A model generated the notes under the pieces. It was not told the origin of the DNA. It was given only the letters and a program-made list of their open reading frames with translations, and ran no database searches. Made by a program: the position numbers and the translations under genes. From Roseovarius sp. (GTDB lineage: Bacteria; Pseudomonadota; Alphaproteobacteria; Rhodobacterales; Rhodobacteraceae): a DNA stretch of 45,326 bases. Where the stretch lies: the NCBI GenBank assembly GCA_029212365.1, contig JARGOC010000010.1, positions 77,441 through 122,766 of the forward strand. The letters are read 5' to 3'. Of this stretch, positions 17,026 through 25,657 are shown in pieces. Each line of letters begins with the position of its first letter. Within the stretch, counting starts at the first letter, position 1.

Positions 17026-17298
17026 GCTGGACCTCTTTGTTGGAACCAAAACCCGCGCCGGTATACCGGGTCAAGCGCGTGGGCGAAACCGCTAATTCAT
17101 CTGAAAGGGGATATTCGTAATCTGTGCGTTTGGGCCGGGAACTATTGGCTGGCGAAAACCGCAGCCTGCGCGCGCGCAGGCCGGACCCACAACGCATGGA
17201 TAAGGCAAAAGCAATACGCTAATGCGTTGTCGGGTTGCGGCGCGCGCGTGAATTGCATAGATAGCCTCTGATAGATGAAACCAGCCGGGCATCCTTGC

Positions 17299-17658
17299 AT
17301 GGAAAACGTAGTCCTTACCATCCACCTTCTTTTGGCCATCTCCTTGATTGGTGTTGTGCTTTTGCAGCGCTCTGAAGGGGGCGGCCTGGGTATGGGCGGC
17401 GGCGGTGGTGGCGTATCCAGCCGTGCCGCAGCCACAGCGATGGGCAAGGTGACATGGATTCTGGCGATTGCATTTATCTGCACGTCGATTGCCCTGACCA
17501 TCATTTCCGCCAGAAATTCGGCGGGCAGTTCGGTTTTGGACCGGATCGTTGATGCGCCCGCGGTTGAGCAGATCGACCCTGCGTTGCCCGATACCAATGA
17601 CAGCCTGTTGCCGCCATCCAGCGACGACACCGAGCCGTTGTTGCCGACTGCGGACTGA
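17299..17658 (+). CDS. secG: Preprotein translocase subunit SecG
   Basis: A 119-residue inner-membrane protein. The first membrane helix (about 2-23) runs into LLQRSEGGGLGMGGGG, the SecG signature loop with glycine-rich segment. The second helix lies at about 53-75, and an acidic Ser/Asp/Pro-rich tail follows. SecG supports SecYE-SecA export. The start is set at ATG 17299 (MENVVL), as in homologues. An in-frame ATG at 17275 would add eight residues, and neither start has a strong ribosome binding site. The order secG-pyrG is common in alphaproteobacteria. Confidence 0.93.
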   Translation: MENVVLTIHLLLAISLIGVVLLQRSEGGGLGMGGGGGGVSSRAAATAMGKVTWILAIAFICTSIALTIISARNSAGSSVLDRIVDAPAVEQIDPALPDTNDSLLPPSSDDTEPLLPTAD

Positions 17659-17688
17659 TCTTAACCTGATCTGAACAATCCTATCTAA

Positions 17689-17711
17689 CGGGGCCATCAC
17701 AGGCCCGGTTT
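17689..17711 (+). terminator. Weak terminator-like hairpin after secG
   Basis: CGGGGCC pairs imperfectly with GGCCCG around ATCACA, followed by GTTT. It lies 31 bases after the secG stop. The stem is short and the T-run poor, so termination is uncertain. The remaining gap to pyrG (about 200 bases) shows no other clear element. Confidence 0.35.
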
Positions 17712-17907
17712 GGTATGGTTAGCTGATCCTTCTTTTCACCAATGCTTGGGGTTATGAAAATTGACGTAACATCATGTTGCGGCTTGCTTGCGCAATGTCA
17801 TCGAATCCTTTATGTCTTAAATCCCGTGGTACTGCGGTAGAATCGCATCAGATTCGCGCTATCCAGGGCCTCAACAGAGCCAAGAAATCACGGGAGATCG
17901 CCAGCGT

Positions 17908-19551
17908 ATGGCACGATATATTTTCATCACAGGCGGCGTTGTTTCATCCCTTGGCAAGGGGCTTGCTTCGGCAGCTCTGGGGGCACTTTTGCAAGCGCGG
18001 GGCTTTTCAGTTCGGCTGCGCAAACTTGATCCTTACCTGAATGTTGATCCGGGCACGATGAGTCCGTTTGAGCATGGCGAAGTGTTTGTCACCGATGATG
18101 GTGCCGAAACCGATCTGGACCTTGGCCACTACGAACGTTTCACCGGTGTGCCCGCCCGCATGACTGATTCTGTCAGTTCGGGGCGGATTTATTCCAACGT
18201 GCTCGAAAAAGAGCGTCGTGGCGACTATCTGGGCAAAACCATTCAGGTGGTTCCGCATGTTACCAATGAAATCAAAGACTTTCTGCATGTTGGCAAAGAA
18301 GAAGTGGATTTCATGCTGTGCGAGATTGGCGGCACAGTGGGCGATATTGAAGGCCTGCCGTTTTTTGAGGCCATCCGCCAGTTCAGCCATGATCAGCCAC
18401 GCGGCCAGTGCATTTTTATGCATCTGACGTTGCTGCCCTGGTTGGCGGCCAGCGGGGAATTGAAAACCAAACCTACACAACACTCGGTCAAGGAATTGCA
18501 GTCGATCGGAATTGCGCCCGATATTCTGGTGTGCCGATCCGAGCAACCTATCCCCGACAAGGAACGCGAAAAGATCGCCCTGTTTTGCAATGTGCGCAAA
18601 GATTCGGTTGTAGCGGCCTATGACCTTAAATCCATCTATGAGGCGCCGCTTGCCTATCACCACGAGGGTCTGGATCAGGCGGTTTTGGACGCGTTTGAAA
18701 TCTCGCCCGCACCCAAGCCCGATTTGCGGGTGTGGAAGGATGTGAATGACCGCGTGCACACGGCCGATGGCCAGGTCAACGTGGCGATTGTTGGCAAATA
18801 CACCCAGCTTGAGGATGCTTACAAATCTATCAAAGAGGCGTTGACCCATGGTGGCATGGCCAACCGGGTGAAGGTCAATGTTGAATGGGTCGATGCCGAA
18901 ATATTTGACTCCGAGGATGCTGCACCTCACCTGGAAGGCTTCCATGCCATTCTCGTGCCCGGCGGCTTTGGAGAGCGCGGCACCGAGGGCAAGATCAAGG
19001 CGGCGCAATTCGCCCGCGAGCGCAAAATTCCCTATCTGGGCATTTGTCTGGGCATGCAGATGGCGGTGATTGAGGCGGCGCGCAACATGGCCGGGATGAG
19101 CGATGCAGGGTCAGAAGAATTTGACCATGAAGCCGGGAAAAAGCGTTTTACCCCCGTGGTTTACCACCTCAAGGAATGGGTGCAGGGCAACGAAAAAGTG
19201 CAGCGCAAGGTGTCGGATGACAAGGGCGGCACCATGCGATTGGGGGCCTATGATGCCGTGCTGAAAGAGGGCTCAAAGGTGGCTAGAGTTTACGGCACGA
19301 CTGCGATCGACGAGCGTCATCGCCACCGTTATGAGGTGGATACCAAATACCGCGAGAAGTTGGAAAAATGTGGGCTGATTTTTTCAGGCATGAGCCCCGA
19401 CGGAAGGCTGCCCGAGATTGTGGAATGGTCGGATCATCCGTGGTTTATCGGGGTGCAGTTCCATCCGGAGCTGAAATCAAAACCGTTTGAGCCGCACCCA
19501 CTGTTTGCTGATTTCGTACGCGCAGCGGTCGAAACATCACGGTTGGTGTGA
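17908..19551 (+). CDS. pyrG: CTP synthase
   Basis: A 547-residue glutamine-dependent enzyme converting UTP to CTP. The N-terminal amidoligase domain starts [18 protein letters not shown] with the ATP loop and includes the [22 protein letters not shown] region. The GATase domain has Cys380 in GICLGMQ, and His519 and Glu521 in VQFHPELK. Length and motifs are standard. The 249-base leader carries no obvious attenuator that I could identify. Confidence 0.98.
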   Translation: MARYIFITGGVVSSLGKGLASAALGALLQARGFSVRLRKLDPYLNVDPGTMSPFEHGEVFVTDDGAETDLDLGHYERFTGVPARMTDSVSSGRIYSNVLEKERRGDYLGKTIQVVPHVTNEIKDFLHVGKEEVDFMLCEIGGTVGDIEGLPFFEAIRQFSHDQPRGQCIFMHLTLLPWLAASGELKTKPTQHSVKELQSIGIAPDILVCRSEQPIPDKEREKIALFCNVRKDSVVAAYDLKSIYEAPLAYHHEGLDQAVLDAFEISPAPKPDLRVWKDVNDRVHTADGQVNVAIVGKYTQLEDAYKSIKEALTHGGMANRVKVNVEWVDAEIFDSEDAAPHLEGFHAILVPGGFGERGTEGKIKAAQFARERKIPYLGICLGMQMAVIEAARNMAGMSDAGSEEFDHEAGKKRFTPVVYHLKEWVQGNEKVQRKVSDDKGGTMRLGAYDAVLKEGSKVARVYGTTAIDERHRHRYEVDTKYREKLEKCGLIFSGMSPDGRLPEIVEWSDHPWFIGVQFHPELKSKPFEPHPLFADFVRAAVETSRLV

Positions 19552-19585
19552 TGCGAAACAGCTGAGGCAAGCTCCCGAGCCTGCG

Positions 19586-20167
19586 TTACACATCATATTC
19601 CGCGGGCAGGTATTTCAAGTGGTCGCGTGACACGCCAAGGTCCTTCAGGGGGCTGAGGACGTCATGCAGAAGCGAGTTTTTGGGGTTCTCGGGAATCGCC
19701 ACCGTATCGGGGAGTTCCAGTTTTTCGGTCAGGCCCGCGATAATACCTTCATCCAAAATCCAGCGCCCGCGCCGCCCCTCCGAGCGGTCCACGTCCTGAT
19801 ATTTCAACCAGCGCGCCAGACGGCGTTCGTTGTCAACAGATGTGCCAGGGTTGGACAGGTAAAAACCACTGTTTACCCGCAGGCAGATGTTGTCCAGCAC
19901 GCGCGCAGCGGCATGGTATTGATCAGGGACATCGCGTTTGGGCATGTAGTTGAAACGCTCAGGTTCGCCATTCATAAAGGCCGACAGAGCGCTGCTCAGA
20001 TCCATACATTTTTGGGCCATGACCCATCCAAGCGCCTCCTCGGGGTGCAAACGCCAATCATATATCCGGGCGACATGGCGTAACTGCTTTGGGGATAGGC
20101 TGCGCATCTTCTCCTGATGATCACCAGAGGTGCCAACTGACCAGTCGTATCCGCCAAAATCATCCAT
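19586..20167 (-). CDS. Probable DUF4274-type protein
   Basis: A 193-residue soluble protein. The segment VARIYDWRLHPEEALGWVMA, followed by CMDLSSALSAFMNG, resembles the repeated motif of DUF4274, in which a short helical unit precedes 'CDLGTAL'-like text. No enzymatic motif is seen. The remainder is charged and helical. It is convergent with pyrG, with only 34 bases between the stops, and divergent from the TerB genes. Function is unknown, and the family match is from pattern memory only. Confidence 0.6.
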   Translation of the reverse strand: MDDFGGYDWSVGTSGDHQEKMRSLSPKQLRHVARIYDWRLHPEEALGWVMAQKCMDLSSALSAFMNGEPERFNYMPKRDVPDQYHAAARVLDNICLRVNSGFYLSNPGTSVDNERRLARWLKYQDVDRSEGRRGRWILDEGIIAGLTEKLELPDTVAIPENPKNSLLHDVLSPLKDLGVSRDHLKYLPAEYDV

Positions 20168-20501
20168 TCATAAGCTCCGCAAACATCCCGCCCCAGATCG
20201 TAAAGCTGTTTTAGACAGGCATTGAGCGCGCAATGGGGTTCAAATGTGGCCGGGCTTGGGCATTGGGGCTTTATTGTTTCCAGTGCGAGAACTCAGTGGT
20301 GACCAAATCAAGGAGATGGACATGTATACAGGACCCTCGGGGGGCATGACGAACTTGGGCAGCCCGGCCAATTGTGGCACCAGATAGAGCGCCCAAGCGG
20401 CTGTGAGAGCTGTTATCGCGCGGAAATATAGTGCTGTGGAACCAGAGAGGGATGCATAAATCTCTTTACGCAGCACCCGGCAACATGGTTAACCTTTGCC
20501 T
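20168..20501. other. Gap between divergent genes, with one doubtful frame
   Basis: A 334-base region holding the upstream sequences of the leftward DUF4274-like gene and the rightward TerB gene. On the minus strand 20476-20240 is a GTG-led 78-codon frame with one hydrophobic stretch (ALTAAWALYLVPQLAGLP) but poor ribosome binding site and weak GC bias at third positions. On the plus strand AAGGAG precedes a 21-codon frame at 20322. Neither is convincing. Confidence 0.45.
20240..20476 (-). CDS. Doubtful 78-residue ORF
   Basis: The frame starts at GTG 20476 and encodes a peptide with a hydrophobic region at about residues 20-42, then a polar tail. There is no recognised family, no clear ribosome binding site, and codon use is less GC-biased than the neighbours. 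It could be a small membrane protein or the decayed end of one. It is listed so that the gap is documented. Confidence 0.22.
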   Translation of the reverse strand: MLRKEIYASLSGSTALYFRAITALTAAWALYLVPQLAGLPKFVMPPEGPVYMSISLIWSPLSSRTGNNKAPMPKPGHI

Positions 20502-20972
20502 ATGTTAAGCCGTATCCTGCATGCGTTTTCCGCGCCCGAGCCACAGCCCTTGCCCGAACCTGATGCCAAGTTGGCACTGGGGGCCTTGATGGTGCGAGTG
20601 GCCAAATCGGACATGGATTATCAGCTGTCCGAGATCAGCCGGATTGATCAACTGCTGGCCCGGCTGAATGGGCTAAAACCTATTGAGGCCGCCAAAATGC
20701 GCGCCACCTGTGAGAAGCTGGACAAAGCGGCACCAGACACGCAGGAATTCGGCCGTCTGATCCGCGAAACCGTCAGTATGGACAGCCGCGTGAATGCGCT
20801 TGAGGCCTTGTGGGAGGTTGTTCTGGCCGATGGGGTGCGCCGCGAGGCCGAGTTGAAGATCATTGAAACTGTATGTGAGGCGCTTGGGCTGTCTGCTGCT
20901 GACAATGAAAGTGCGCGCAAAATGGCCGAAGCTGGTGGTGCACCTTCAGACCAGGGGCCACTGTCAGTTTAG
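20502..20972 (+). CDS. TerB-like protein, first copy
   Basis: A 156-residue soluble helical protein. The repeated pattern ALGALMVRVAKSDMDYQLSE, then LEALWEVVLADGVRREAE, is that of TerB/DjlA-N domains: two half-repeats with acidic residues after a hydrophobic helix (KSD, ADG). TerB proteins are linked to tellurite resistance and envelope stress, and bind metal in some cases. The start is ATG 20502 (MLSRILHAF); a TTG at 20496 is less likely. It lies 39 bases before a second TerB gene with a similar N-terminal amphipathic helix and E-P-Q-P linker. Confidence 0.8.
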   Translation: MLSRILHAFSAPEPQPLPEPDAKLALGALMVRVAKSDMDYQLSEISRIDQLLARLNGLKPIEAAKMRATCEKLDKAAPDTQEFGRLIRETVSMDSRVNALEALWEVVLADGVRREAELKIIETVCEALGLSAADNESARKMAEAGGAPSDQGPLSV

Positions 20973-21011
20973 GGATTGGCGCGGCTTGCACCGCTGCCTA
21001 TATCTTGGGGT

Positions 21012-21452
21012 ATGATATCAGATTTCCTCAAACGGCTGTTGCAGCCCGAGCCCGCCCCGCTGGATACAATGGATGCCCAATTGGCGCTGACGGCTTTGTT
21101 GGTACGATTGGCACGCGCGGATGGCTATTATGCCGCCGCTGAAATTATCCGCATTGAAAAGATAGCCCAGACCCGCTTTGGCCTGAGCCATGATGACGCC
21201 GCTGATTTGCGCACCCGCGCCGAAGGGATCGAAGCCGAGGCACCTGATACTGTGCGCTTTACCCGCGCCATCAAAGACGCCGTGCCCTATGAAGACCGCG
21301 TTGGCGTGGTCGAGGCATTGTGGCAAGTGGCCCTGTCAGATGGCGAGCGTGATCAGCATGAAGATGCGCTGGTGCGGCTGGTCTCATCTTTGTTGGGGAT
21401 CAGTGATCGTGACAGCGCTACGGCGCGTCAGCGCGTGAAGGTCAGCATGTGA
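21012..21452 (+). CDS. TerB-like protein, second copy
   Basis: A 146-residue paralogue of the preceding gene: MISDFLKRLLQPEPAP, then ALTALLVRLARADGYYAAAE and VEALWQVALSDGERDQHE, the two TerB half-repeats with ADG/SDG acidic turns. The N-terminal amphipathic helix may contact membranes. ATG 21012 follows CTTGGGG. The last codons overlap the next gene (ATGTGA), so the two are probably co-translated. The pair looks like a tandem duplication. Confidence 0.82.
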   Translation: MISDFLKRLLQPEPAPLDTMDAQLALTALLVRLARADGYYAAAEIIRIEKIAQTRFGLSHDDAADLRTRAEGIEAEAPDTVRFTRAIKDAVPYEDRVGVVEALWQVALSDGERDQHEDALVRLVSSLLGISDRDSATARQRVKVSM

Positions 21453-22192
21453 TTGCCAGCCTGCCAATGTATGACCGGCCTGAGACAGCCGCGGCGCATG
21501 ACCGATATTGGCAGGCCATCCGTATACATCTGGGCGAGGGGCCAGATGCGCTCACTCGGGGGGGGGATTTGTGGCAACACTGGCAATCGCGTGACCTGAT
21601 TTTCAGCCAAACCTGCGGCTATCCGTATCGTGCGCATTTGCATGGTCATGTGACGTTGATTGGAACGCCGGATTATGGGCTGCCGGGATGCCCGCCGGGG
21701 CATTACAACTCGGTGTTGGTGGCCCGTGCAGATGATCCGCGCGCCAAACTTGCTGAGTTTGAAACAGCGCGGTTCGCCTATAACGAAGCGCTATCGCAAA
21801 GTGGCTGGGCAGCGCCGCAGACCCATGCGCAGGCCAAGGGCATCACGTTTCGCAATCTGGTACAGACCGGAGGGCATCGCCTGTCTGCTATGGCCGTGGC
21901 CGAGGGGCGTGCGGATATCGCCGCCATCGACGCGCTGACTTGGGAGCTGTTGATGCGCTATGATCTGTTTGCAGCCTCTCTCAGGGAAATCGAGCGCACC
22001 AAACCCACCCCGGTGTTGCCTTACATCACCGCCAAGGGCCGGGATCCTGCCTGGCATTTTGAGGCCGTGAGCGCCGCCATCGCTGATCTGTCGGCTCAGG
22101 ATTTGGACGTGCTGCACCTCAAAGGTCTTGTCGCCATCCCAGCCGAGACCTATCTGGCGGTGCCCAACCCGGCTGCGCCAAATCCATTGTGA
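21449..22192 (+). CDS. PhnD-like substrate-binding protein without signal peptide
   Basis: A 247-residue protein with the phosphate/phosphonate-binding (PhnD) fold: IASLPMYDRPE at the first strand, GYPYRAHLHGHVTLIGTP, YNSVLVARADDPRA, RFAYNEALSQSGW and GRADIAAIDALTWEL. These are the ligand-loop regions of PhnD proteins. There is no N-terminal signal, so it appears cytoplasmic, and no phnC or phnE genes lie nearby. The start is GTG 21449, overlapping the TerB stop by four bases, with GAAGG upstream. It may be a cytoplasmic sensor or an orphan family branch; binding of a phosphate-like ligand is inference. Confidence 0.8.
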   Translation: MIASLPMYDRPETAAAHDRYWQAIRIHLGEGPDALTRGGDLWQHWQSRDLIFSQTCGYPYRAHLHGHVTLIGTPDYGLPGCPPGHYNSVLVARADDPRAKLAEFETARFAYNEALSQSGWAAPQTHAQAKGITFRNLVQTGGHRLSAMAVAEGRADIAAIDALTWELLMRYDLFAASLREIERTKPTPVLPYITAKGRDPAWHFEAVSAAIADLSAQDLDVLHLKGLVAIPAETYLAVPNPAAPNPL

Positions 22193-22195
22193 CAG

Positions 22196-22386
22196 TGCAC
22201 AAATTGTGCAAGTTGCCTCCCAAATGGACGGATTCCCTGTGCATCTAGGCATTTCCCTTCTATCGCGCGCATATTGCAAGTTGCATTCATGCGGTTTTTC
22301 AGCCCTATTAACCTTCTGAATACTGTCAAATGCTCGGATGCTGCCTTGTCTGACGAAACACCAGTCATCGAAATTCGCAACTTGCA
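22196..22386. promoter_or_regulatory. Palindrome and three TGCAAGTTGC repeats around the ABC transporter start
   Basis: TGCACAAATTGTGCA (22196-22210) has 7-base arms around one base. TGCAAGTTGC occurs directly at 22207-22216 and 22275-22284, and inverted (GCAACTTGCA) at 22377-22386 inside the first codons of the ATPase gene. The first and third copies share 13 bases (TTGTGCAAGTTGC). The core is nearly symmetrical (TGCAA-G-TTGCA). This arrangement suggests cooperative operators for the transporter operon. Confidence 0.5.
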
Positions 22387-23122
22387 CAAAGCTTACGGGG
22401 CTTTGGAGGTGATCAAAGGCGTAGACTTGGTGGCCCGGAAGGGCGAAGTAATTTCGCTGATCGGGTCGTCGGGGTCTGGCAAATCCACCATCCTGCGCTG
22501 TGCCAATCTGTTGGAGGACAGCCAGCGAGGTGACATCCTGTTCAAGGGGGAGCCGGTGATCTGGCGGGGCAGCGGGCTGAACCGGCATCCGGGGGATGCC
22601 AAACAGGTGCTGCGCATCCGTACCAACCTGAGCATGATTTTCCAGCAGTTCAATCTCTGGGCGCATTTGACCATTCTGGAGAATGTGATGGAAGCGCCCG
22701 TAACCGTGTTGGGCCGTGACAAGGGCGAGGCCGAAGCATCGGCGCGCAATTATCTGGATAAGGTAGGTATTGGCGATAAATGTGATGTGTTTCCCGCACA
22801 ATTATCGGGTGGGCAACAACAACGCGCGGCGATTGCACGCGGTTTGTGCATGGAGCCCGAAGCGCTGCTGTTTGACGAACCAACCTCGGCGCTGGATCCC
22901 GAATTGGAACAAGAAGTTGTCAAGGTTATCAAGGATTTGGCCGCGGAAGGCCGCACCATGCTGATTGTGACCCATGACATGAAAATGGCCGCTGATGTAT
23001 CGGATCACACTGTGTTTCTGCATCAGGGGCTGATTGAGGAAGAAGGTGCGCCGGATACACTCTTTGGTGCACCAAAATCTGAACGGCTGAAGCAGTTCCT
23101 CAGCTCGACCATGGCCGTTTAA
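22346..23122 (+). CDS. Polar/basic amino-acid ABC transporter ATPase (HisP type)
   Basis: A 258-residue ABC ATPase, counted from the TTG at 22346. This start is chosen because the family begins two to five residues before the first strand (PVIEIRNLHKAYG). An in-frame ATG at 22289 would add 19 atypical residues. Walker A is GSSGSGKST (40-48), the Q-loop is FQQFNLW (99-105), the signature is LSGGQ (153-157) and Walker B is LLFDE (174-178). The insertion between strands (about 72-95) is typical of HisP/AotP/OccP proteins for basic amino acids or opines. It opens the four-gene transporter operon. Confidence 0.9.
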   Translation: MSDETPVIEIRNLHKAYGALEVIKGVDLVARKGEVISLIGSSGSGKSTILRCANLLEDSQRGDILFKGEPVIWRGSGLNRHPGDAKQVLRIRTNLSMIFQQFNLWAHLTILENVMEAPVTVLGRDKGEAEASARNYLDKVGIGDKCDVFPAQLSGGQQQRAAIARGLCMEPEALLFDEPTSALDPELEQEVVKVIKDLAAEGRTMLIVTHDMKMAADVSDHTVFLHQGLIEEEGAPDTLFGAPKSERLKQFLSSTMAV

Positions 23123-23158
23123 CGTGTACTCACGAGAACAAACTAGGGAGAAACCAAA

Positions 23159-23878
23159 ATGAAAAAACTTGTTCTTGCTACCTGTGCATTGGCGCTGAGC
23201 GCCGGCATGACCATGGCGATGGATGTTGTGCGTATGGGCACTGAGGGCGCATACCCTCCGTGGAACTTCATCAATGACAGCGGCGAAGTTGACGGCTTTG
23301 AGCGCGAGCTGGGTGATGAGCTGTGCAAACGTGCTGAGCTGACCTGTGAATGGGTTACCAACGAGTGGGACAGCATCATTCCGAACCTGGTTTCGGGCAA
23401 CTATGATGTCATCATCGCGGGCATGTCGATCACCGATGAACGCGACGAAGTGATTGATTTTACTCAAAACTACTCGGTACCTGATCCCACTTTATATGTG
23501 GCATTGTCGGGGGATGTCGATGTTGACAAAGGCGTAATTGCCACTCAAACCGGCACAATCCAGGCGGCTTACATCGCGGACAGCGACGCCACGTTGGTTG
23601 AATTTGCAACGCCCGAAGAAACCCTTGCAGCTGTGCGCAATGGCGAAGCGGATGCGGTGTTTGCCGATGCATCCTTCCTTGAGGCCGTTGCCGCAGAGGA
23701 CGACAGCTTGGTGGTACTTGAAAAGCAGGTTCTGCTGGGTGGTGGCGTAGGCATGGGCGTGCGCGAAAGCGACGCTGAATTGAAAGCCACATTCAACACG
23801 GCGATCGATTCCATGAAAGCCGATGGGTCACTCAATGCGCTGATCACCAAATGGGAGATCGGCTCTACGTTCGAGTAA
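23159..23878 (+). CDS. Periplasmic amino-acid-binding protein (SBP family 3)
   Basis: A 239-residue secreted receptor. The signal peptide is MKKLVLATCALALSAGMTMA, with cleavage after residue 20. The mature part begins VVRMGTEGAYPPWNF, the ligand-binding start of family 3 proteins. WDSIIPNLVSGNYDVIIAGMSIT is the hallmark motif. It delivers amino acid to the HisQ/HisM-like permeases encoded after it. GGGAGAAA precedes the ATG. The exact ligand (arginine, ornithine, histidine or an opine) cannot be read. Confidence 0.92.
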   Translation: MKKLVLATCALALSAGMTMAMDVVRMGTEGAYPPWNFINDSGEVDGFERELGDELCKRAELTCEWVTNEWDSIIPNLVSGNYDVIIAGMSITDERDEVIDFTQNYSVPDPTLYVALSGDVDVDKGVIATQTGTIQAAYIADSDATLVEFATPEETLAAVRNGEADAVFADASFLEAVAAEDDSLVVLEKQVLLGGGVGMGVRESDAELKATFNTAIDSMKADGSLNALITKWEIGSTFE

Positions 23879-23894
23879 ACCCACTCATAAAAGG

Positions 23895-23918
23895 GCGGGG
23901 TCCTGAACAGGGCCTCGC
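23895..23918 (+). promoter_or_regulatory. Intercistronic hairpin between binding protein and permease genes
   Basis: GCGGGGTCCTG pairs with CAGGGCCTCGC (two G-T pairs) around AA. There is no U-tract. It lies 16 bases after the binding-protein stop. Such hairpins usually protect upstream mRNA and limit downstream expression, giving excess binding protein over permease. Confidence 0.6.
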
Positions 23919-23927
23919 TAGCCTCAT

Positions 23928-24812
23928 ATGTTTTCCTACTGCACCGATCCCAGCACCCTTGAAGGCCTGACGTGGCTGTCGTGTTACCTGACCACAGGCA
24001 AACACGCGGGGTTTTATATATCGTTTGGCACGGTGTTGTTGCTTCTGGCGATCACCGCCCCCACGGCTCTGGCCTTTGGGTTTGCGGGGGCCACGGCAGC
24101 GCGTTCACGGCTCTGGCCGATCAAATGGATTGGCAAAACCTATATCGCTATCGTGCGCGGTGTGCCTGATATTGCCTTTTTTCTGTTCTTTGTCATCGCG
24201 TTAGACCAAATGTTTGAATGGGCGCGGCATAAGATAAAGTGCCCTGACTGGGATCAGCCCATTCGCCAGGGCAATGATTTTGTCGTCTGTCAGGCGGCCA
24301 AGCTGCCACTCGGAGAAGCCCCGCAATGGGTGCATGAAACCTATGGTTTTTTCCTGGCCGTTCTGACCTTTGCCATCGTTTTTGGCGCCTTTGCGGCCAA
24401 TGTTCTATTTGGGGCGATGCGCGCTGTGCCGCAGGGGCAATTGGAAACCGCCGAGGCCTATGGCATGTCGCGCCGCCAGACGTTTTGGCGTATTCTGGTG
24501 CCACAAATGTGGGTCTATGCGCTGCCGGGGCTGAGCAACCTGTGGTTGGTGCTGATCAAGGCGACTCCATTGTTGTTTCTGCTGGGCGTTGAGGACATCG
24601 TGTATTGGGCGCGCGAGTTGGGGGGCACCAAACTGTCGCGCTTTACCGAGTACCCCCACGGCGATTGGCGGATGTGGTACTTCTTGGTGCTGCTGGTGTT
24701 TTACCTGTGCTTCACCAAGGTCTCAGAGCTGTTCATCGAACGCCTGATGGTTAAGCTGACCCATGGGCAAGCGACCACGGGTGGCGAAACCCAGAGAAAG
24801 GCGCCCGTGTAA
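23928..24812 (+). CDS. Amino-acid ABC transporter permease (HisQ type)
   Basis: A 294-residue inner-membrane permease of the His/Glu/Gln/Arg family. An N-terminal segment precedes the core, and the EAA loop is ETAEAYGMSRRQTFWRILVPQ (cytosolic ATPase contact). A central insertion of about 45 mostly polar residues (KIKCPDWDQPIRQGNDF to PLGEAP, about 105-140) separates membrane helices and is longer than in HisQ. Five membrane helices are expected. Its last base is the first base of the next gene (TAATG overlap). Confidence 0.88.
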   Translation: MFSYCTDPSTLEGLTWLSCYLTTGKHAGFYISFGTVLLLLAITAPTALAFGFAGATAARSRLWPIKWIGKTYIAIVRGVPDIAFFLFFVIALDQMFEWARHKIKCPDWDQPIRQGNDFVVCQAAKLPLGEAPQWVHETYGFFLAVLTFAIVFGAFAANVLFGAMRAVPQGQLETAEAYGMSRRQTFWRILVPQMWVYALPGLSNLWLVLIKATPLLFLLGVEDIVYWARELGGTKLSRFTEYPHGDWRMWYFLVLLVFYLCFTKVSELFIERLMVKLTHGQATTGGETQRKAPV

Positions 24813-25618
24813 TGAGCTGCTGGCAGACCATTCAGGATTACGCTTTTCGCAGTTTGGGCCATGGTGCACGCCTGCTGCCCAAGGATGATTTCACCCTGTG
24901 CGAGCAGATAACATTGATCGGCTCGGGCATGATCTGGAATGTGTATTTCGGGTTCTTTGCTCTGATCACCGGGTTCTTTTTGGCCACGGCGGTGGCGTTG
25001 GGCAAGGCTTCAACAACCACATGGGTGCGCAAGCTATCTGAATGGTTCGTCCTGTTGTTTCGCGGCTCGCCTTTGTTCATCCAGTTCTTCTTTGCCTATT
25101 TCGGATTTCTCGCGCTGAAATCGGTGAGCCCAATTTTCAATCCGTTCACGGCCGCCTGGCTGGGGGCGTTAATCGTGTTGTTTTTGAACACTGCCGCCTA
25201 TACCGGCGAGATTTTCTATGGCGCGTTACGGTCCATCCCCAAGGGCGATGTGGAGGCGGCGGATGCTTATGGGTTTTCCGGTATACCCCGGTTTCGGCGT
25301 ATCATCTGGCCCACCATGTTAAGGCTGGCTTGGCCTGCCTACACGAACGAGGCGATCTTTCTGTTTCATGCCACAGCGCTGGTATTCTTTTCGGGCTTTC
25401 CGGCGTGGCAGCAGCGCGGTGATGCGCTGTATTATGCCAATTATTTTGCCGATAAGACGTTCAACCCATTTATCCCCTATCCCATTCTGGCGGGGTATTT
25501 CATCCTGCTGACGCTGGTGATTGTCGGGATATTCGGCCTGATCAACCGGCATTTGAACAGGCATTTGCCGCAGGACGCACGCCGGATGAAACGGCCCCGG
25601 ATGACGCTTATTCGTTAA
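24812..25618 (+). CDS. Amino-acid ABC transporter permease (HisM type)
   Basis: A 268-residue partner permease, with the EAA motif VEAADAYGFSGIPRFRRIIWP and about five membrane helices. The start at ATG 24812 overlaps the previous stop, so the two permeases are translationally coupled. They probably form a heterodimer, as HisQ-HisM do. The operon ends with this gene; the 142-bp fold-back element lies 39 bases after the stop and may act as its terminator. Confidence 0.9.
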   Translation: MSCWQTIQDYAFRSLGHGARLLPKDDFTLCEQITLIGSGMIWNVYFGFFALITGFFLATAVALGKASTTTWVRKLSEWFVLLFRGSPLFIQFFFAYFGFLALKSVSPIFNPFTAAWLGALIVLFLNTAAYTGEIFYGALRSIPKGDVEAADAYGFSGIPRFRRIIWPTMLRLAWPAYTNEAIFLFHATALVFFSGFPAWQQRGDALYYANYFADKTFNPFIPYPILAGYFILLTLVIVGIFGLINRHLNRHLPQDARRMKRPRMTLIR

Positions 25619-25657
25619 AACGTTGAAGGCGCTTTTGCCCGGAATCAAGGCAAAGCC

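Noticed and set aside
17774..18040. 88-codon frame upstream of and overlapping pyrG
   Set aside because: Runs into the pyrG start in another frame, has no ribosome binding site and gives a non-protein-like translation.
18007..19008. 333-codon frame antisense to pyrG
   Set aside because: Mirror frame of a clear CTP synthase gene, His/Gly-rich with no family features.
22196..22210. NtrC-type nitrogen-control site
   Set aside because: The NtrC consensus has TGCAC and GTGCA separated by seven bases; here the spacing is five, so the symmetry axis does not fit.
21791..22801. 336-codon minus-strand frame across the PhnD-like and ABC ATPase genes
   Set aside because: Overlaps two genes with strong family motifs and the regulatory gap between them.
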